Notes: generated by a model from the letters alone, not told the origin. 64,000 bases of DNA from Planctomycetota bacterium (GCA_016235865.1 JACRIK010000021.1:161226-225225); one strand, 5' to 3'; shown: positions 7,388 through 16,340, counted from the first letter of the stretch. Numbers and translations: made by a program.

Positions 7388-9973
7388 TTAAAACGGTTTA
7401 CTTACCTTCCACTCCAGCGCCGTGGTTATCCGTTCTTTGATATCATCCAGATGGGCCCTGGTCAGGGTATCAAGTTGTTCCAGATTAATAGTATTGATGT
7501 GATTCTTTATGGTCAACATGTCCTGGCGAGCCAGGGCAATGGCGTCCGAGGGATAGCTCCGAGAGTCGGACAGGTAGATGGATATTATTTTCTCCATATG
7601 GGCCCGCTGGAGATTGCGCCGGAATGGGTTGATGTTTTCTGCCTTGGTAGCCTCGGTCCAGATGCCGTCCCGGACGCCATGGAATAATTCCTCCAGCCCG
7701 AATCTCGGCTCGCCTTCTTTGTACTTGAGGGCCATATTGTTGAGCCGGCGCAGGACGGTCGGTTCATACATATAATTCAGGGCTGATTGCTGGATAGACA
7801 GGATGGTGTTGTAAATCTGGACATCCAGGGTCGGCCCTGAGTCGGCTCCGGGCATCCGTTCGGGCGCCAGTTTATTCAGGACCTCGCTGTCCGGCAGTGA
7901 CTTCTCGGACAGTGAGAATATATTATTGACGATAAAATCCAGCGCCTGCTGCTGTTTCGCGCTCGCTACCGGTTCAAACGGCACCCGGCCGTCTGTATCG
8001 CCGATGTGGTCCCGGCGGTGGTAGATGCCGCCGATGAATCTGGCCGCCAGGGTAGTTCCAATGGCGTATTCCTTGATGCCCTGATTAAACACCCGGCGCA
8101 TCTTCTGATAGCCCTCGCCCGGCTTGGAGAATTTAAACTCTATCTTGCCCCAGAGTTCCTGGGCCAGCTTGAGACGTTGGTTGACATATTCCAGCTGGTC
8201 ATTGCCCAAATCCCAGAGGGTGCAGGTTGGGTCGATGCCGGTGGGTGAATTACCGTGGCAGTCCTCGTCAGTGCCGTAGGCCAGTTCCGGCTGGGCGCAT
8301 CTGGCCGCGATGGCCTTGAGTTGGGTCAGTTCTTCATCTGGGGCCTTGGCCCCTAATGGCTTGTAGGCGTATTCAATGGCCCAGCAATCATAAGGGCCGA
8401 CCGTAGAACTCCAAAATTCACCCTGCTTGGCCGGGTCAACCGAGATATTGGCCGGATTATAATCCATTACCGAAGCGATTAGGCCTTTTTCACTGGTTAG
8501 GGCTTTATCATGAAGTTGCTCGGCTGAAAGCATATTGCTGGCCTTGAAATTATGCCTCAGGCCCAGGGTGTGCCCGACCTCGTGGACCGCCAGGTCGGTC
8601 AGGTAATCGGCCACGAATTGCTCGGCTTCTTTTTCCTTGCCGTCCAGGAATGCCCGGGCTGTTAACATCGACGAGGCAAAGGCGGCCTGATAGGCCAGTC
8701 CATTGGCGTAATTGCAATAGGCGTTGTTGATACCGAGCGGATTGATGACTTCTTCAAACTCGGCGTAATTGACGCGGGCCATATCGGCGCTGATGCGGAT
8801 GTCGGCCGCGTAGAGCTGGCCGGTGAACGGGTCTTCGTGCGATGGCCCGACTGCATAACCAGAGCCGGGCCTGATGAGCCAGCGGATGGTGTTATAGCGC
8901 GCGTCAGCCGGGTCCCAGTCCGCGTCGTCCGGTTGCTGATTCACTACCACCGCATCCTTGAATCCGGCCTGTTCAAAGGCCTTGTTCCAGAGCAGCACGC
9001 CCTTTTTTATCGGTTCGCGGTATTCGATGGGAATGGTCTTTTCCAGCCAGAAGACGATGGGTTTCTTGGGCGCGGACAGGGCCGCGGTTGGGTCTGATTT
9101 TTCCAGGTTCCAGCGGTTGATGTAGCGGACAAAAGGCGTCTCCGGTTTCATCGATGAATAATCCTGGTACATGGTGATAAAATGCCCGACCCGGTCGTCG
9201 GCCAGTCGCGGGATGTAATTATCCTGGGGCAGGGCTAAAATGGAATAATAATACCTGATGAATAAACTTTTGTCAGGAATAGTTGCCGAGTAAAATCCCT
9301 TATTGGAGCGGAAATGCATGGTGATTTCTATATCGGTATTGGCCGGGAATGATTTGAGCGTGGAAAAGAAGCTGTTGTCCCGGTCAAAGGAGAAATCAGA
9401 TTTAGTGGCTTCGTTTAAGTGCTGGGCCAGGTTGTATCGGTCAAACAGGAACAGGTCATTGAGCGAGACCAGGACGGCTCCGGTAGTGGAATGTGGTTTA
9501 GACAGGACGATGGATGAGGAGATGAGCGAATCGCTCACCCCTTTTTCCACGGCCCGGAACGCGGGTTTATCGCGGTCGGCCCGGACCAGGACGTTCTTAT
9601 GAATTAATTGAATGCGCTTGTTGACCTGCCTGAAGAAGAACGGGAAATTGTCCTCCATCGCCGCCGCATCCAGAAAAGTGCCGTCGCCGGATTCCCGGGT
9701 GACCGAGCAGAGCATAATTTTGTCCATCTGCTCGGGTTTTAGTTCCAGATAGGCCTTGCCGTCCTTGGGATTATGGTAGATGGTCAGCATGCCGGTAATG
9801 GGTTTGCATTCCTTGATAATCTCGGCGAAGTCCTTTTCATCGCCGTTCTTTTTATCCTCTTTGGCCGCGTCATTTTTGGCGTCGGTCGGCGGTAAGGCGG
9901 TTGAGGCGCAGCCGGCATATAATAATGACAACACAAACAAAGAGCCTCCGAAAGCGCATAATTTTCTTAACAT
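7388..9973 (-). CDS. Zinc-dependent metalloprotease lipoprotein (DUF5117/DUF5118 type)
   Basis: An 861-residue exported protein. The N-terminus MLRKLCAFGGSLFVLSLLYAGC is a lipoprotein signal with lipobox LYAGC. The zinc site HEVGHTLGLRHNF lies near residue 463 and carries both the HExxH and the third histidine of the metzincin-like pattern. The long N-terminal part (LFDRYNLAQHLNEATKSDFSFD, FHFRSNKG) and the spacing to HExxH match the large family of bacterial zinc-dependent metalloproteases with DUF5117 and DUF5118 regions. Likely role: degrading peptides or proteins at the cell envelope. It is single; a start at 9973 is preceded by GGAGAAAAATGCT. Only the zinc-binding motif and signal are directly seen; the substrate is unknown. 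Confidence 0.85.
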   Translation of the reverse strand: MLRKLCAFGGSLFVLSLLYAGCASTALPPTDAKNDAAKEDKKNGDEKDFAEIIKECKPITGMLTIYHNPKDGKAYLELKPEQMDKIMLCSVTRESGDGTFLDAAAMEDNFPFFFRQVNKRIQLIHKNVLVRADRDKPAFRAVEKGVSDSLISSSIVLSKPHSTTGAVLVSLNDLFLFDRYNLAQHLNEATKSDFSFDRDNSFFSTLKSFPANTDIEITMHFRSNKGFYSATIPDKSLFIRYYYSILALPQDNYIPRLADDRVGHFITMYQDYSSMKPETPFVRYINRWNLEKSDPTAALSAPKKPIVFWLEKTIPIEYREPIKKGVLLWNKAFEQAGFKDAVVVNQQPDDADWDPADARYNTIRWLIRPGSGYAVGPSHEDPFTGQLYAADIRISADMARVNYAEFEEVINPLGINNAYCNYANGLAYQAAFASSMLTARAFLDGKEKEAEQFVADYLTDLAVHEVGHTLGLRHNFKASNMLSAEQLHDKALTSEKGLIASVMDYNPANISVDPAKQGEFWSSTVGPYDCWAIEYAYKPLGAKAPDEELTQLKAIAARCAQPELAYGTDEDCHGNSPTGIDPTCTLWDLGNDQLEYVNQRLKLAQELWGKIEFKFSKPGEGYQKMRRVFNQGIKEYAIGTTLAARFIGGIYHRRDHIGDTDGRVPFEPVASAKQQQALDFIVNNIFSLSEKSLPDSEVLNKLAPERMPGADSGPTLDVQIYNTILSIQQSALNYMYEPTVLRRLNNMALKYKEGEPRFGLEELFHGVRDGIWTEATKAENINPFRRNLQRAHMEKIISIYLSDSRSYPSDAIALARQDMLTIKNHINTINLEQLDTLTRAHLDDIKERITTALEWKVSKPF

Positions 9974-9996
9974 AGCATTTTTCTCCTTATCTTGTT

Positions 9997-10025
9997 TATC
10001 TGTGTAATCTGTGCAATCAGTGGTT
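9997..10025. repeat. 9-bp word array between rarA and metalloprotease
   Basis: TATCTGTGT, AATCTGTGC and AATCAGTGG are three successive 9-bp words. The TGA stop of rarA (10017-10019, read on the minus strand) is created by the word CACTGATT. Confidence 0.8.
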
Positions 10026-11420
10026 GCGTTTCAGTTTTTCCCAGTATTCCATTCTTTTCTTTATCTCTTTTTCAAACCCGAAATCGCCGGGCTGGTAATA
10101 TTTAGCATCTTTGAGATTGTCCGGCAAGTAATCCTGTTTGACAAAATGCTGGGGGAAATCGTGGGCATATTTATAATCCTTGCCGTAGCCCAGGTCGCCC
10201 ATCAGGTCGGTGACCGGATTGCGCAAATGGATGGGCACCGGCATGGCAATGGTTTTCTGGACATCCTCTTTGACTTTATTATATGCCGCATAGATGGAGT
10301 TGCTCTTTGGGGCCGTGGCCAGATATATCACGGCCTGGGCCAGGGCGTTGTCAGATTCAGGCATGCCGACAAAATCCACTGTGTCCTTGGCAGCCAGGGC
10401 AATCAGCAGGGCCTGGGGGTCGGCGTTGCCGATGTCTTCGGAGGCGAAGCGAACCATCCGCCGGGCGATATAGAGCGGGTCTTCGCCGGATTCCAGCATC
10501 CGGCACAGCCAATAGAGCGCCGCATCCGCGTCGCTGCCCCTGAGACTTTTATGGAATGCGGAAATCAGGTTGTAGTGCTCCTCGCCGGCCCGGTCGTATA
10601 ACAGCATCTTTTTCTGGGCCGACTGCTCGACGATGGTCTTGGTGATCGTGCGCTTGGTGCTCTTGGCCGGAATGGAAAAGGCCGAGAGTTCTAATAAATT
10701 CAGGGCAATTCTGGCGTCGCCGTTGGCGATATTAACGATATATTTTTCCGCCTCGGCATCTATTTTGATATTCAGGTTGGCCAGGCCGCGCTCTTTATCC
10801 GATAGGGCGCTCCGGATTATTTTGATTATTTCGTTGGAGGCCAGCTGTTTCAGGACGAATACCCGGCAGCGGGAGAGCAGGGCGGAATTGAGTTCGAATG
10901 ACGGATTCTCGGTGGTGGCGCCGATGAGCGAGATGACGCCTTTTTCCACATAGGGCAGGAAGGCGTCCTGCTGGGCCTTGTTAAAGCGGTGGATCTCGTC
11001 CACGAACAGGATGGTTTTTTTATTATGGAGCTTCTGGTTGTATTCAGCCCGTTCCATTACCTGCTTGATGTCCTTGATGCCGGATGTCACCGCGCTAAAG
11101 GTGATGAATTCCATGCCGCTGGCCCGGGCGATTAAGAAAGCCAGGGTGGTTTTGCCAGAACCGGGCGGTCCCCAGAATATCAGCGAGGGCAGTTGGCCTT
11201 TCGATTCTCTAAGGTTGGCAATGACCTGGCGGAGCGGTTTATCCGGGCTGATGACCTCCTCTTGTCCGATAAATTCCTCGAACTTTAAGGGACGCATCCG
11301 TTCGGCCAGGGGAGTCGTTTGTCCCGATGTCTGCCCGACCTGACGGTTGTTCGGGCGGGCCTTTTCCATCTTGTCGACGGTATCAAATAGTTCGCTATCG
11401 CGGTCACTGCGGTGTTCCAT
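10017..11420 (-). CDS. rarA: Replication-associated recombination protein A
   Basis: A 467-residue AAA+ ATPase of the MgsA/RarA/WRNIP1 family, which acts at stalled replication forks and is structurally related to clamp loaders. Walker A GPPGSGKTT is at residues 84-92, Walker B and the family signature FVDEIHRFNK at ~139-148, sensor GATTENPSFELNSALLSRC follows, and a C-terminal tetramerisation part (SDADAALYWLCRMLESGEDP, ASEDIGNADP) is complete. The N-terminal ~35 residues before PLAERMRP are longer than usual, so a start at Met18 is possible. It diverges from bcrC across a 129-bp gap. Confidence 0.95.
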   Translation of the reverse strand: MEHRSDRDSELFDTVDKMEKARPNNRQVGQTSGQTTPLAERMRPLKFEEFIGQEEVISPDKPLRQVIANLRESKGQLPSLIFWGPPGSGKTTLAFLIARASGMEFITFSAVTSGIKDIKQVMERAEYNQKLHNKKTILFVDEIHRFNKAQQDAFLPYVEKGVISLIGATTENPSFELNSALLSRCRVFVLKQLASNEIIKIIRSALSDKERGLANLNIKIDAEAEKYIVNIANGDARIALNLLELSAFSIPAKSTKRTITKTIVEQSAQKKMLLYDRAGEEHYNLISAFHKSLRGSDADAALYWLCRMLESGEDPLYIARRMVRFASEDIGNADPQALLIALAAKDTVDFVGMPESDNALAQAVIYLATAPKSNSIYAAYNKVKEDVQKTIAMPVPIHLRNPVTDLMGDLGYGKDYKYAHDFPQHFVKQDYLPDNLKDAKYYQPGDFGFEKEIKKRMEYWEKLKRNH

Positions 11421-11490
11421 ACACTACATAATATACACTCTAATGACTGCTTGTCAATTAATGCGATTCGCTAACTTAAACGTAATTTTC

Positions 11491-11519
11491 TTGACTCTGA
11501 TATAACAGCTTGGTTAAAT
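11491..11519 (+). promoter_or_regulatory. Putative promoter for the bcrC gene
   Basis: TTGACT (11491-11496), a 17-bp spacer and TTAAAT (11514-11519) lie 30 bp before the GGAG/ATG of bcrC at 11550. This would leave a short leader. Inference from consensus. Confidence 0.5.
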
Positions 11520-11549
11520 ACCGGTTCAATTAGAAATAAAGGAGTTTTT

Positions 11550-12677
11550 ATGATAGAGATGTTCAAGGAGTGGTATGACGCCCGGCACGAGTATGCCAAG
11601 GAATGGAAGAAAAATAATCCCAAAGGCAAGGTGATGGGTTATTTCTGCACCTATGTGCCGGAAGAGATTCTCTATGCGGCTGATGTTCTGCCGGTGCGGA
11701 TCCTGGGCAGTCACGAGCCCCAGGATGTGACCGAACCCCATATCTTCGGGATGTATTGCCCGTTCTGCCGAGATTGCCTGGCCCAGGGACTGAAAGGCCG
11801 ATATAATTATTTAGACGGAATTATGATCGCCCAATCGTGCCTGCATATCCGGCAGGCCTTTACCTCCTGGCAGCTGCATATCCCGGTGCCATACAGTTAT
11901 TACCTGCCCATGCCCAATAATCTCCAGACCAAGTTTGCCCTGCCTTATCTGCGCGGTGAATTTGAGGCCTTTAAGAAATCGGTCGAAGGCTGGACCGGCA
12001 GGAAGATTACGGACCAGGACCTGGACAAAGGCATCGAGATAATGAACCAGAGCCGCCGGCTGATGAAACAGGCCTATGAAACCCGTAAGGCTGCCAACCC
12101 GCCGATGACCGGGCTGGAAGCGATGTATATGGCGGTGTCCAACCAGATGACCGACAAGCGGGAGCACAGCCGGATTATTGAAGAAGCGTTGAAGACGCTG
12201 CCTAAGCGGAAACTGGACCGGGAAACCGGGGCCCGGCTGATGATTGTGGGCAGCGAGGATGATGACACCGAATTTATCAAGATGGTGGAATCGGTCGGCG
12301 TTACGATTGTGATTGACGACCATTGCACCGGCTCGCGTTATTTCTGGAACGAGGCCAAGCCGGACCCGGACCGGTTGAACGCCATTGCCCGGAGATATAT
12401 CGAGCGCCCGGCCTGCCCGAGCAAGGACTGGCCGGCCCGGACCAGGTTGCCGCATATATTAAAATTAGCCAAGGATTATAATGTCCAGGGCGCGATTGTC
12501 ATCCAGCAGAAGTTCTGCGACCCGCATGAACTGGATATACCGGCTATTACCAAGATGTTAAAGGAAAATAATATCCCGACCCTGTTCCTGGAATTTGACG
12601 TGACCGTACCGATTGGTCCGTTCAAGACCCGGGTTCAGGCGTTCTTGGAAATGATATCAGAAGACGCGTTGTTCTAG
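11550..12677 (+). CDS. bcrC: Benzoyl-CoA reductase, BcrC-type subunit
   Basis: A 375-residue member of the BcrB/BcrC/HgdB (2-hydroxyacyl-CoA dehydratase) family. In the class I ATP-dependent benzoyl-CoA reductase, BcrB and BcrC form the catalytic half that takes electrons from the ATPase half (BcrA/BcrD) to reduce the aromatic ring to a dienoyl-CoA. Visible features are YFCTYVPEEILYAADVLPVR, the cysteine block YCPFCRDCLAQG, QSCLHIRQAF, and the C-terminal FCDPHELDIPAI ... FLEFDVTVPIG. Length matches BcrC. The start follows AAAGGAG. The dehydratase sister family is an alternative, but the presence of oah and dch-like genes 7-9 kb downstream favours benzoyl-CoA. The stop codon borders a 10-bp word array. 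Confidence 0.85.
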   Translation: MIEMFKEWYDARHEYAKEWKKNNPKGKVMGYFCTYVPEEILYAADVLPVRILGSHEPQDVTEPHIFGMYCPFCRDCLAQGLKGRYNYLDGIMIAQSCLHIRQAFTSWQLHIPVPYSYYLPMPNNLQTKFALPYLRGEFEAFKKSVEGWTGRKITDQDLDKGIEIMNQSRRLMKQAYETRKAANPPMTGLEAMYMAVSNQMTDKREHSRIIEEALKTLPKRKLDRETGARLMIVGSEDDDTEFIKMVESVGVTIVIDDHCTGSRYFWNEAKPDPDRLNAIARRYIERPACPSKDWPARTRLPHILKLAKDYNVQGAIVIQQKFCDPHELDIPAITKMLKENNIPTLFLEFDVTVPIGPFKTRVQAFLEMISEDALF

Positions 12678-12737
12678 AGGTTACATAAGGTTGCGGAAGG
12701 TTACAGGAGGTTGCTTAAGATTACAATTAGGTTGCTA
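12678..12737. repeat. 10-bp word array GGTTAC/GGTTGC, six units
   Basis: Six units of exactly 10 bp (AGGTTACATA, AGGTTGCGGA, AGGTTACAGG, AGGTTGCTTA, AGATTACAAT, TAGGTTGCTA) fill the gap. They begin on the base after the bcrC stop and end in the start codon of the four-helix gene, so the ATG lies in the last unit. GTTAC and GTTGC variants largely alternate. Confidence 0.95.
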
Positions 12738-13138
12738 TGGAAAAGAAAACAGCGGCATATGAGAAATTGAGATTTTACCAGGATATTTGTGAGATTAGAA
12801 GGGCAGTATACTTAATTACCGAGCGTTTTGCTAAAAGTCATATGCGTTTGGTATCACAAATGCGCGATGCGGCCAGAAGCGCCAAGCAAAATATCAGGGA
12901 AGGTTACAAAAAAGGGACTATCGGGGAGTTTATCCATAGTATTAATATAAGTCGGGGGTCCCTGGAAGAATTAAGCGGTGATATTGAAGATTGCCTTGAA
13001 GACGGTTTAATGACAGCGGAGGAATTTAAGGAGATAAGTGGGCTTATTAAAAGCGCTGATTATTTATCAGACCGTTATATTAAAGCCATTAGTAAGATGA
13101 GGGAAGCAGGAACGTGGCGGACCCCGAGGGTCAAGTAA
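12737..13138 (+). CDS. Four-helix-bundle protein (23S rRNA IVS / S23 type)
   Basis: A 133-residue all-helical protein of the family found in 23S rRNA intervening sequences and related in fold to the Avd accessory protein of diversity-generating retroelements. Family marks are a first helix with FYQDICEIRRAVYLITERF, then RLVSQMRDAARSAKQNIREG, SRGSLEELSGDIEDCLEDGL and a C-terminal helix. Its function is not established; some members are thought to bind nucleic acid. It splits bcrC from bcrB, reads in the same direction, and is bounded exactly by inverted 10-bp arrays: its ATG is in the left array and its TAA is the first word of the right array. No ordinary ribosome-binding site is present apart from the array's own AGGTT. 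Confidence 0.88.
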   Translation: MEKKTAAYEKLRFYQDICEIRRAVYLITERFAKSHMRLVSQMRDAARSAKQNIREGYKKGTIGEFIHSINISRGSLEELSGDIEDCLEDGLMTAEEFKEISGLIKSADYLSDRYIKAISKMREAGTWRTPRVK

Positions 13139-13178
13139 CTTCTTGTAACATCGTGTAACTTATTGTAACATTTGTAAC
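13135..13178. repeat. 10-bp word array GTAAC, five units, inverted relative to the left array
   Basis: GTAAC occurs at 13135, 13145, 13155, 13165 and 13174 (spacing 10, 10, 10, 9). It is the reverse complement of the GTTAC word at 12678-12737. The first GTAAC supplies the TAA stop of the four-helix gene; the array ends before the AAGGAG of bcrB. Confidence 0.95.
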
Positions 13179-13193
13179 TATCAAGGAGCATCT

Positions 13194-14501
13194 ATGAGCA
13201 ATTTGTATCCCACCGAACAACTGAAATCCTGGAACAAGGCCAAGGAAATCAGGGAGAACTATTACCGCGATTATGCGGACGCCAAGAAAAAGGGCGGCTT
13301 GAGGTGGGCCGGCGGCGCCTGGTCTTTCGGGGCCATCCCGGCCGGATTGGGCGATGATGTCTTCCCGATTACCGGCGAACCTTACGGCGCTTCCATCGCC
13401 TGGAACAAGGAATTCGCTCTGGCCTGCCAGGAAGCGGCCGAGAAAAAGGGTTATGCCCGCGACCTGTGTTCTTATATGCGCAGTTACTGGGGTTCCATTA
13501 TTCTTGATAAATACCTCTGGGGCGGGCCGTTCCCCAAACCGGATTTTATGTGGCAGGACCATATCTGCTGCAGTCATTCCAAATGGTATCAGGTGGCTAA
13601 TGAGTTGGAAGGCGGTAAGGTGCCGGTATTTGAGATTGACGTGGCCGTCGGTCCGGAGGGCGAGGTCAATAAGAACCGGGTTGATTATGTGGTTAACCAG
13701 ATGCTGGAGGGTGTTGAATGGCTGGAAAAGGTGACCGGCCGGAAATACGACGACCAGAAATTGATTGAAGCAGTGTATAATGAATGCCGGGCCACCTCGG
13801 TCTGGGCTGAGATATGCGAGCTGAACAAGACCGTGCCGGCCCCGCTGGACGAGAAGACCATGTATTCATTATATGTGCTGGGCACGCTGATGAAACACAG
13901 CAAGGTAGTGGCTGATTACTATGAGGAACTGCTGGCTGAGACCAAGGACCGGGTTAAACGCGGGATTGCGGCTATTCCCAACGAGCGTTGTCGGGTAATG
14001 AGCGATACCCAGCCGCCCTGGGCGTTCCTCAAGGTGTTCAGATATTTGGAGAAATTCGGCTGCGTATCGGTCGGCTCGCTTTATACATTCGGGTTAATCG
14101 GATTATGGGAGGTTAAACCCGATGGCACCTGGGGCGCCAAGACCACGCCTCAGCAGAAGGGCATCAAGATAAAGACCCGCGAACAGGCGCTGCGCATCCT
14201 GGCCGAATGGAATCTGGCCAAGCCGGAATGGCAGCACTTCTATTCGCCGGCCCTGAAGAGCGATATGATGATACGGATTGCCAAGGAATGGAAACTCAAC
14301 GGCGTGATGCTTCATTATAACCGCGGTTGCGAAGGCTTGAGTTTGGGCATTGCCGAGAACCGCCTGGCCCTGCAAAAGGCCGGATACCCGGTCATGACCT
14401 TTGAAGGCAACATGGGCGATGAGCGCGAGTTTGACGAGACCCGGACCATGGCGCGCATCGATGCCTTTATGGAAACGCTGGATTTAAAGAAAATGGAATA
14501 A
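13194..14501 (+). CDS. bcrB: Benzoyl-CoA reductase, BcrB-type subunit
   Basis: A 435-residue partner of BcrC in the catalytic half of class I benzoyl-CoA reductase, cytoplasmic and oxygen-sensitive. Visible motifs are [34 protein letters not shown], the cysteine pair in [14 protein letters not shown], and the C-terminal [20 protein letters not shown] leading to [14 protein letters not shown]. Length agrees with the ~435-residue BcrB subunits. The start follows CAAGGAGCATCT. With bcrC it would normally be adjacent; here a four-helix gene and two word arrays separate them. BcrA and BcrD are not in the window, so this enzyme would need them from elsewhere. Confidence 0.86.
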   Translation: MSNLYPTEQLKSWNKAKEIRENYYRDYADAKKKGGLRWAGGAWSFGAIPAGLGDDVFPITGEPYGASIAWNKEFALACQEAAEKKGYARDLCSYMRSYWGSIILDKYLWGGPFPKPDFMWQDHICCSHSKWYQVANELEGGKVPVFEIDVAVGPEGEVNKNRVDYVVNQMLEGVEWLEKVTGRKYDDQKLIEAVYNECRATSVWAEICELNKTVPAPLDEKTMYSLYVLGTLMKHSKVVADYYEELLAETKDRVKRGIAAIPNERCRVMSDTQPPWAFLKVFRYLEKFGCVSVGSLYTFGLIGLWEVKPDGTWGAKTTPQQKGIKIKTREQALRILAEWNLAKPEWQHFYSPALKSDMMIRIAKEWKLNGVMLHYNRGCEGLSLGIAENRLALQKAGYPVMTFEGNMGDEREFDETRTMARIDAFMETLDLKKME

Positions 14502-14507
14502 CCGATT

Positions 14508-15038
14508 ATGCGGTATTTACTGTCTGTTGTTTACTGTTTCCTGATAACTATCTTATGTACCGGTTGCCCCAGCACGCCTTTGCGCCTGCCGCCTGATGAA
14601 GAGATGCGGCTGGACCGGGAAATCAAGACCATTCTCCAGGCCAGCGAGCAGAGAGAAAAGGTGCCTTGGGAATCTATTGTTTCGGAATTGGGTTTTATCT
14701 CGCCACTGGAAGGCCGGGTTTTGGAGAACCGGGGCGAGGATGGCGTGAGTTTTAAGGCCACTGAAGGCCAGCCGGTCCGGGCTGTCAAGAGCGGTATGGT
14801 TACCTTTGTCTCGGACGATATGACCGGCTATGGCAAGGTGGTGACCATCAAGCATTCGGATGGATTCCTGTCTTTCTATGCCTATAATTCTGAGATTCTG
14901 GTCAAGGCCGACCAGGTGGTTAAGCAGGGTGATATTATTGCCCGGGCGGGAAAAAGCGGCCGGGCCACCCAGCCCCAGCTCTATTTTAGGTTATTCAAGG
15001 GCGAAACGCCGGTTAACCCGATGCGTTATTTACCGTAA
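14508..15038 (+). CDS. Degenerate M23 (LytM-type) lipoprotein
   Basis: A 176-residue exported protein. The N-terminus MRYLLSVVYCFLITILCTGC is a lipoprotein signal (lipobox LCTGC). Residues ~65-175 form a LytM/M23 peptidase fold: GFISPLEGRVLENRG, GQPVRAVKSGMVTFVSDDMTGYGKVVTIKH, VVKQGDIIARAGKSG. The usual catalytic histidines are missing (AYNSE where HL is expected, QLYFRLFKG where LHFEIR is expected), so it resembles the inactive LytM domains of EnvC/NlpD, which activate amidases rather than cut peptidoglycan. It starts 6 nt after bcrB and is followed closely by the FmdB gene, so they may share a transcript. Confidence 0.8.
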   Translation: MRYLLSVVYCFLITILCTGCPSTPLRLPPDEEMRLDREIKTILQASEQREKVPWESIVSELGFISPLEGRVLENRGEDGVSFKATEGQPVRAVKSGMVTFVSDDMTGYGKVVTIKHSDGFLSFYAYNSEILVKADQVVKQGDIIARAGKSGRATQPQLYFRLFKGETPVNPMRYLP

Positions 15039-15043
15039 TTATT

Positions 15044-15280
15044 ATGCCGTTATACGAATACCAATGCCGGAAATGCCAGCAGGTCTTTGAAGCGCTGATT
15101 CGTTCTGGCAAAGATACCGCGGACCTGTCCTGTCCTCATTGCAGGGATAGGAAGGTGAATAAACTCTTCTCCACATTTGCCACTAACTCCGACCAGCGAG
15201 GCGGTTTATCAGTTCCGGCTTCTTCTTCCAAGTCAGGATGCTCATCCTGCTCCAGAGGTTCTTGTACAACATGTAAATAA
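15044..15280 (+). CDS. FmdB-type zinc ribbon protein
   Basis: A 78-residue small protein of the FmdB regulatory family. It starts MPLYEYQCRKCQQVFEALIR, with CxxC pairs at 8/11 and 30/33 that form a zinc ribbon, and ends in a Ser/Cys-rich tail (SGCSSCSRGSCTTCK) typical of the family. It probably binds zinc; its role as regulator or assembly factor is unproven. It lies 5 nt after the M23 gene and 11 nt before the HIT gene. Confidence 0.9.
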   Translation: MPLYEYQCRKCQQVFEALIRSGKDTADLSCPHCRDRKVNKLFSTFATNSDQRGGLSVPASSSKSGCSSCSRGSCTTCK

Positions 15281-15291
15281 TGAGGTAACAG

Positions 15292-15774
15292 ATGAAGCAA
15301 TTATGGGCGCCCTGGCGCTGCACTTACATCAACGTCAAGCCCGGCCATAAGAAAAGATGTTTCCTGTGCCAGGCGCTAAAATCCGTCACTGACCGTAAGA
15401 ATCTTCTGGTCAGGCGGGGCAAGAAGTGCTTCGTGATGATGAATCTCTTTCCCTATAACGCCGGGCATCTGCTGATTTGCCCCAAGGCGCACAAGGCAAA
15501 TCTGGAGGACCTCACCAAAGAAGAAATAAAGGAATTGTTTGATTTGGCCATTGAGATGAAACGGGCATTGACCAAGGTGTTGAAGCCGGAGGGGTTCAAC
15601 ATGGGATTCAATATCGGCGCCGTGGCCGGAGCCGGGCTCTTGACTCATATTCATCTTCATCTGGTGCCGCGCTGGGGCGGCGATACCAACTTTATGCCGG
15701 TCCTGTCCGGAACCAAGGTTATTTCCCAGTCGCTCAGCCAGTTATATGAAAGGTTACAAAAGTCCTCTAAATAG
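15292..15774 (+). CDS. HIT-family nucleotide hydrolase/phosphorylase
   Basis: A 160-residue histidine-triad protein. The catalytic triad THIHLHLVP has histidines at 119, 121 and 123. The N-terminus has the WAPWRC..Y signature and a CFLC zinc-type pair (residues 23-26) seen in Ap4A-phosphorylase-like HIT proteins, and FPYNAGHLLICPKAH forms the nucleotide pocket. It likely splits dinucleoside polyphosphates or AMP derivatives. It is the last gene of the bcrB-M23-fmdB-HIT run. Confidence 0.9.
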   Translation: MKQLWAPWRCTYINVKPGHKKRCFLCQALKSVTDRKNLLVRRGKKCFVMMNLFPYNAGHLLICPKAHKANLEDLTKEEIKELFDLAIEMKRALTKVLKPEGFNMGFNIGAVAGAGLLTHIHLHLVPRWGGDTNFMPVLSGTKVISQSLSQLYERLQKSSK

Positions 15775-15807
15775 CCATCTTATTTCCCGCCAAAAACTCT
15801 AAAATAC

Positions 15808-15836
15808 TTGACATATTCGTTGTGTTGATATATTCT
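15808..15836 (+). promoter_or_regulatory. Putative promoter of the rplM-rpsI operon
   Basis: A perfect TTGACA (15808-15813) and TATTCT (15831-15836) with a 17-bp spacer lie 45 bp before the rplM start. A TATATT two bases upstream gives a 15-bp alternative. Confidence 0.6.
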
Positions 15837-15880
15837 GTCAAATTCTCATAGAGACCTTGTAAGTTATAAAGGAGCGAACA

Positions 15881-16330
15881 ATGACAGTCAAGAGCGACAA
15901 TAACAGGACTTTTCTGCTAAAGCGGGAAGAGTTGAAGCAGCAGTGGTATCTGGTTGATGCTTCAGATAAGATACTGGGCCGGATGGCCACCAAGATTGCC
16001 ACAGTCCTGATGGGCAAGCACCAACCGACCTATACGCCGTATGTGGACAGCGGTAATTTTGTGGTGGTCATCAATGCCGAGAAGATTAAACTGACCGGCA
16101 AGAAGTCGCTGGAAAAGGTTTATAAGACCTATTCCGGTTATTCCAACGGCCAGCGGGAGACGCCGATTGCCACCGTGCTGGCCAACACCCCGGACCAGGT
16201 GGTCTATCTGGCCGTCAAAAGAATGCTGCCCCAGAACCGCCTGGCCAAGCAGATGATAACCAAGCTCAAGGTATATGCCGGCGCCAAACATCCTCATCAG
16301 GCGCAAAACCCGAAAGTATTGGAGGTATAG
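15881..16330 (+). CDS. rplM: Large ribosomal subunit protein L13 (uL13)
   Basis: A 149-residue early-assembly protein of the 50S subunit. Visible family blocks are QQWYLVDASDKILGRMATKIA, LMGKHQPTYTPYVDSGNFVVVINAEKI and RMLPQNRLAKQMITKLKVYAG. The start at 15881 follows AAAGGAG. It is followed by rpsI, the near-universal partner. An N-terminal extension of about 15 residues precedes the usual start of the domain. Confidence 0.97.
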   Translation: MTVKSDNNRTFLLKREELKQQWYLVDASDKILGRMATKIATVLMGKHQPTYTPYVDSGNFVVVINAEKIKLTGKKSLEKVYKTYSGYSNGQRETPIATVLANTPDQVVYLAVKRMLPQNRLAKQMITKLKVYAGAKHPHQAQNPKVLEV

Positions 16331-16340
16331 ATATTATATT

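Noticed and set aside
12737-13138. Diversity-generating retroelement (Avd-like protein)
   Set aside because: The fold is related, but no reverse transcriptase, template repeat or variable repeat with A-specific changes is seen in the window.
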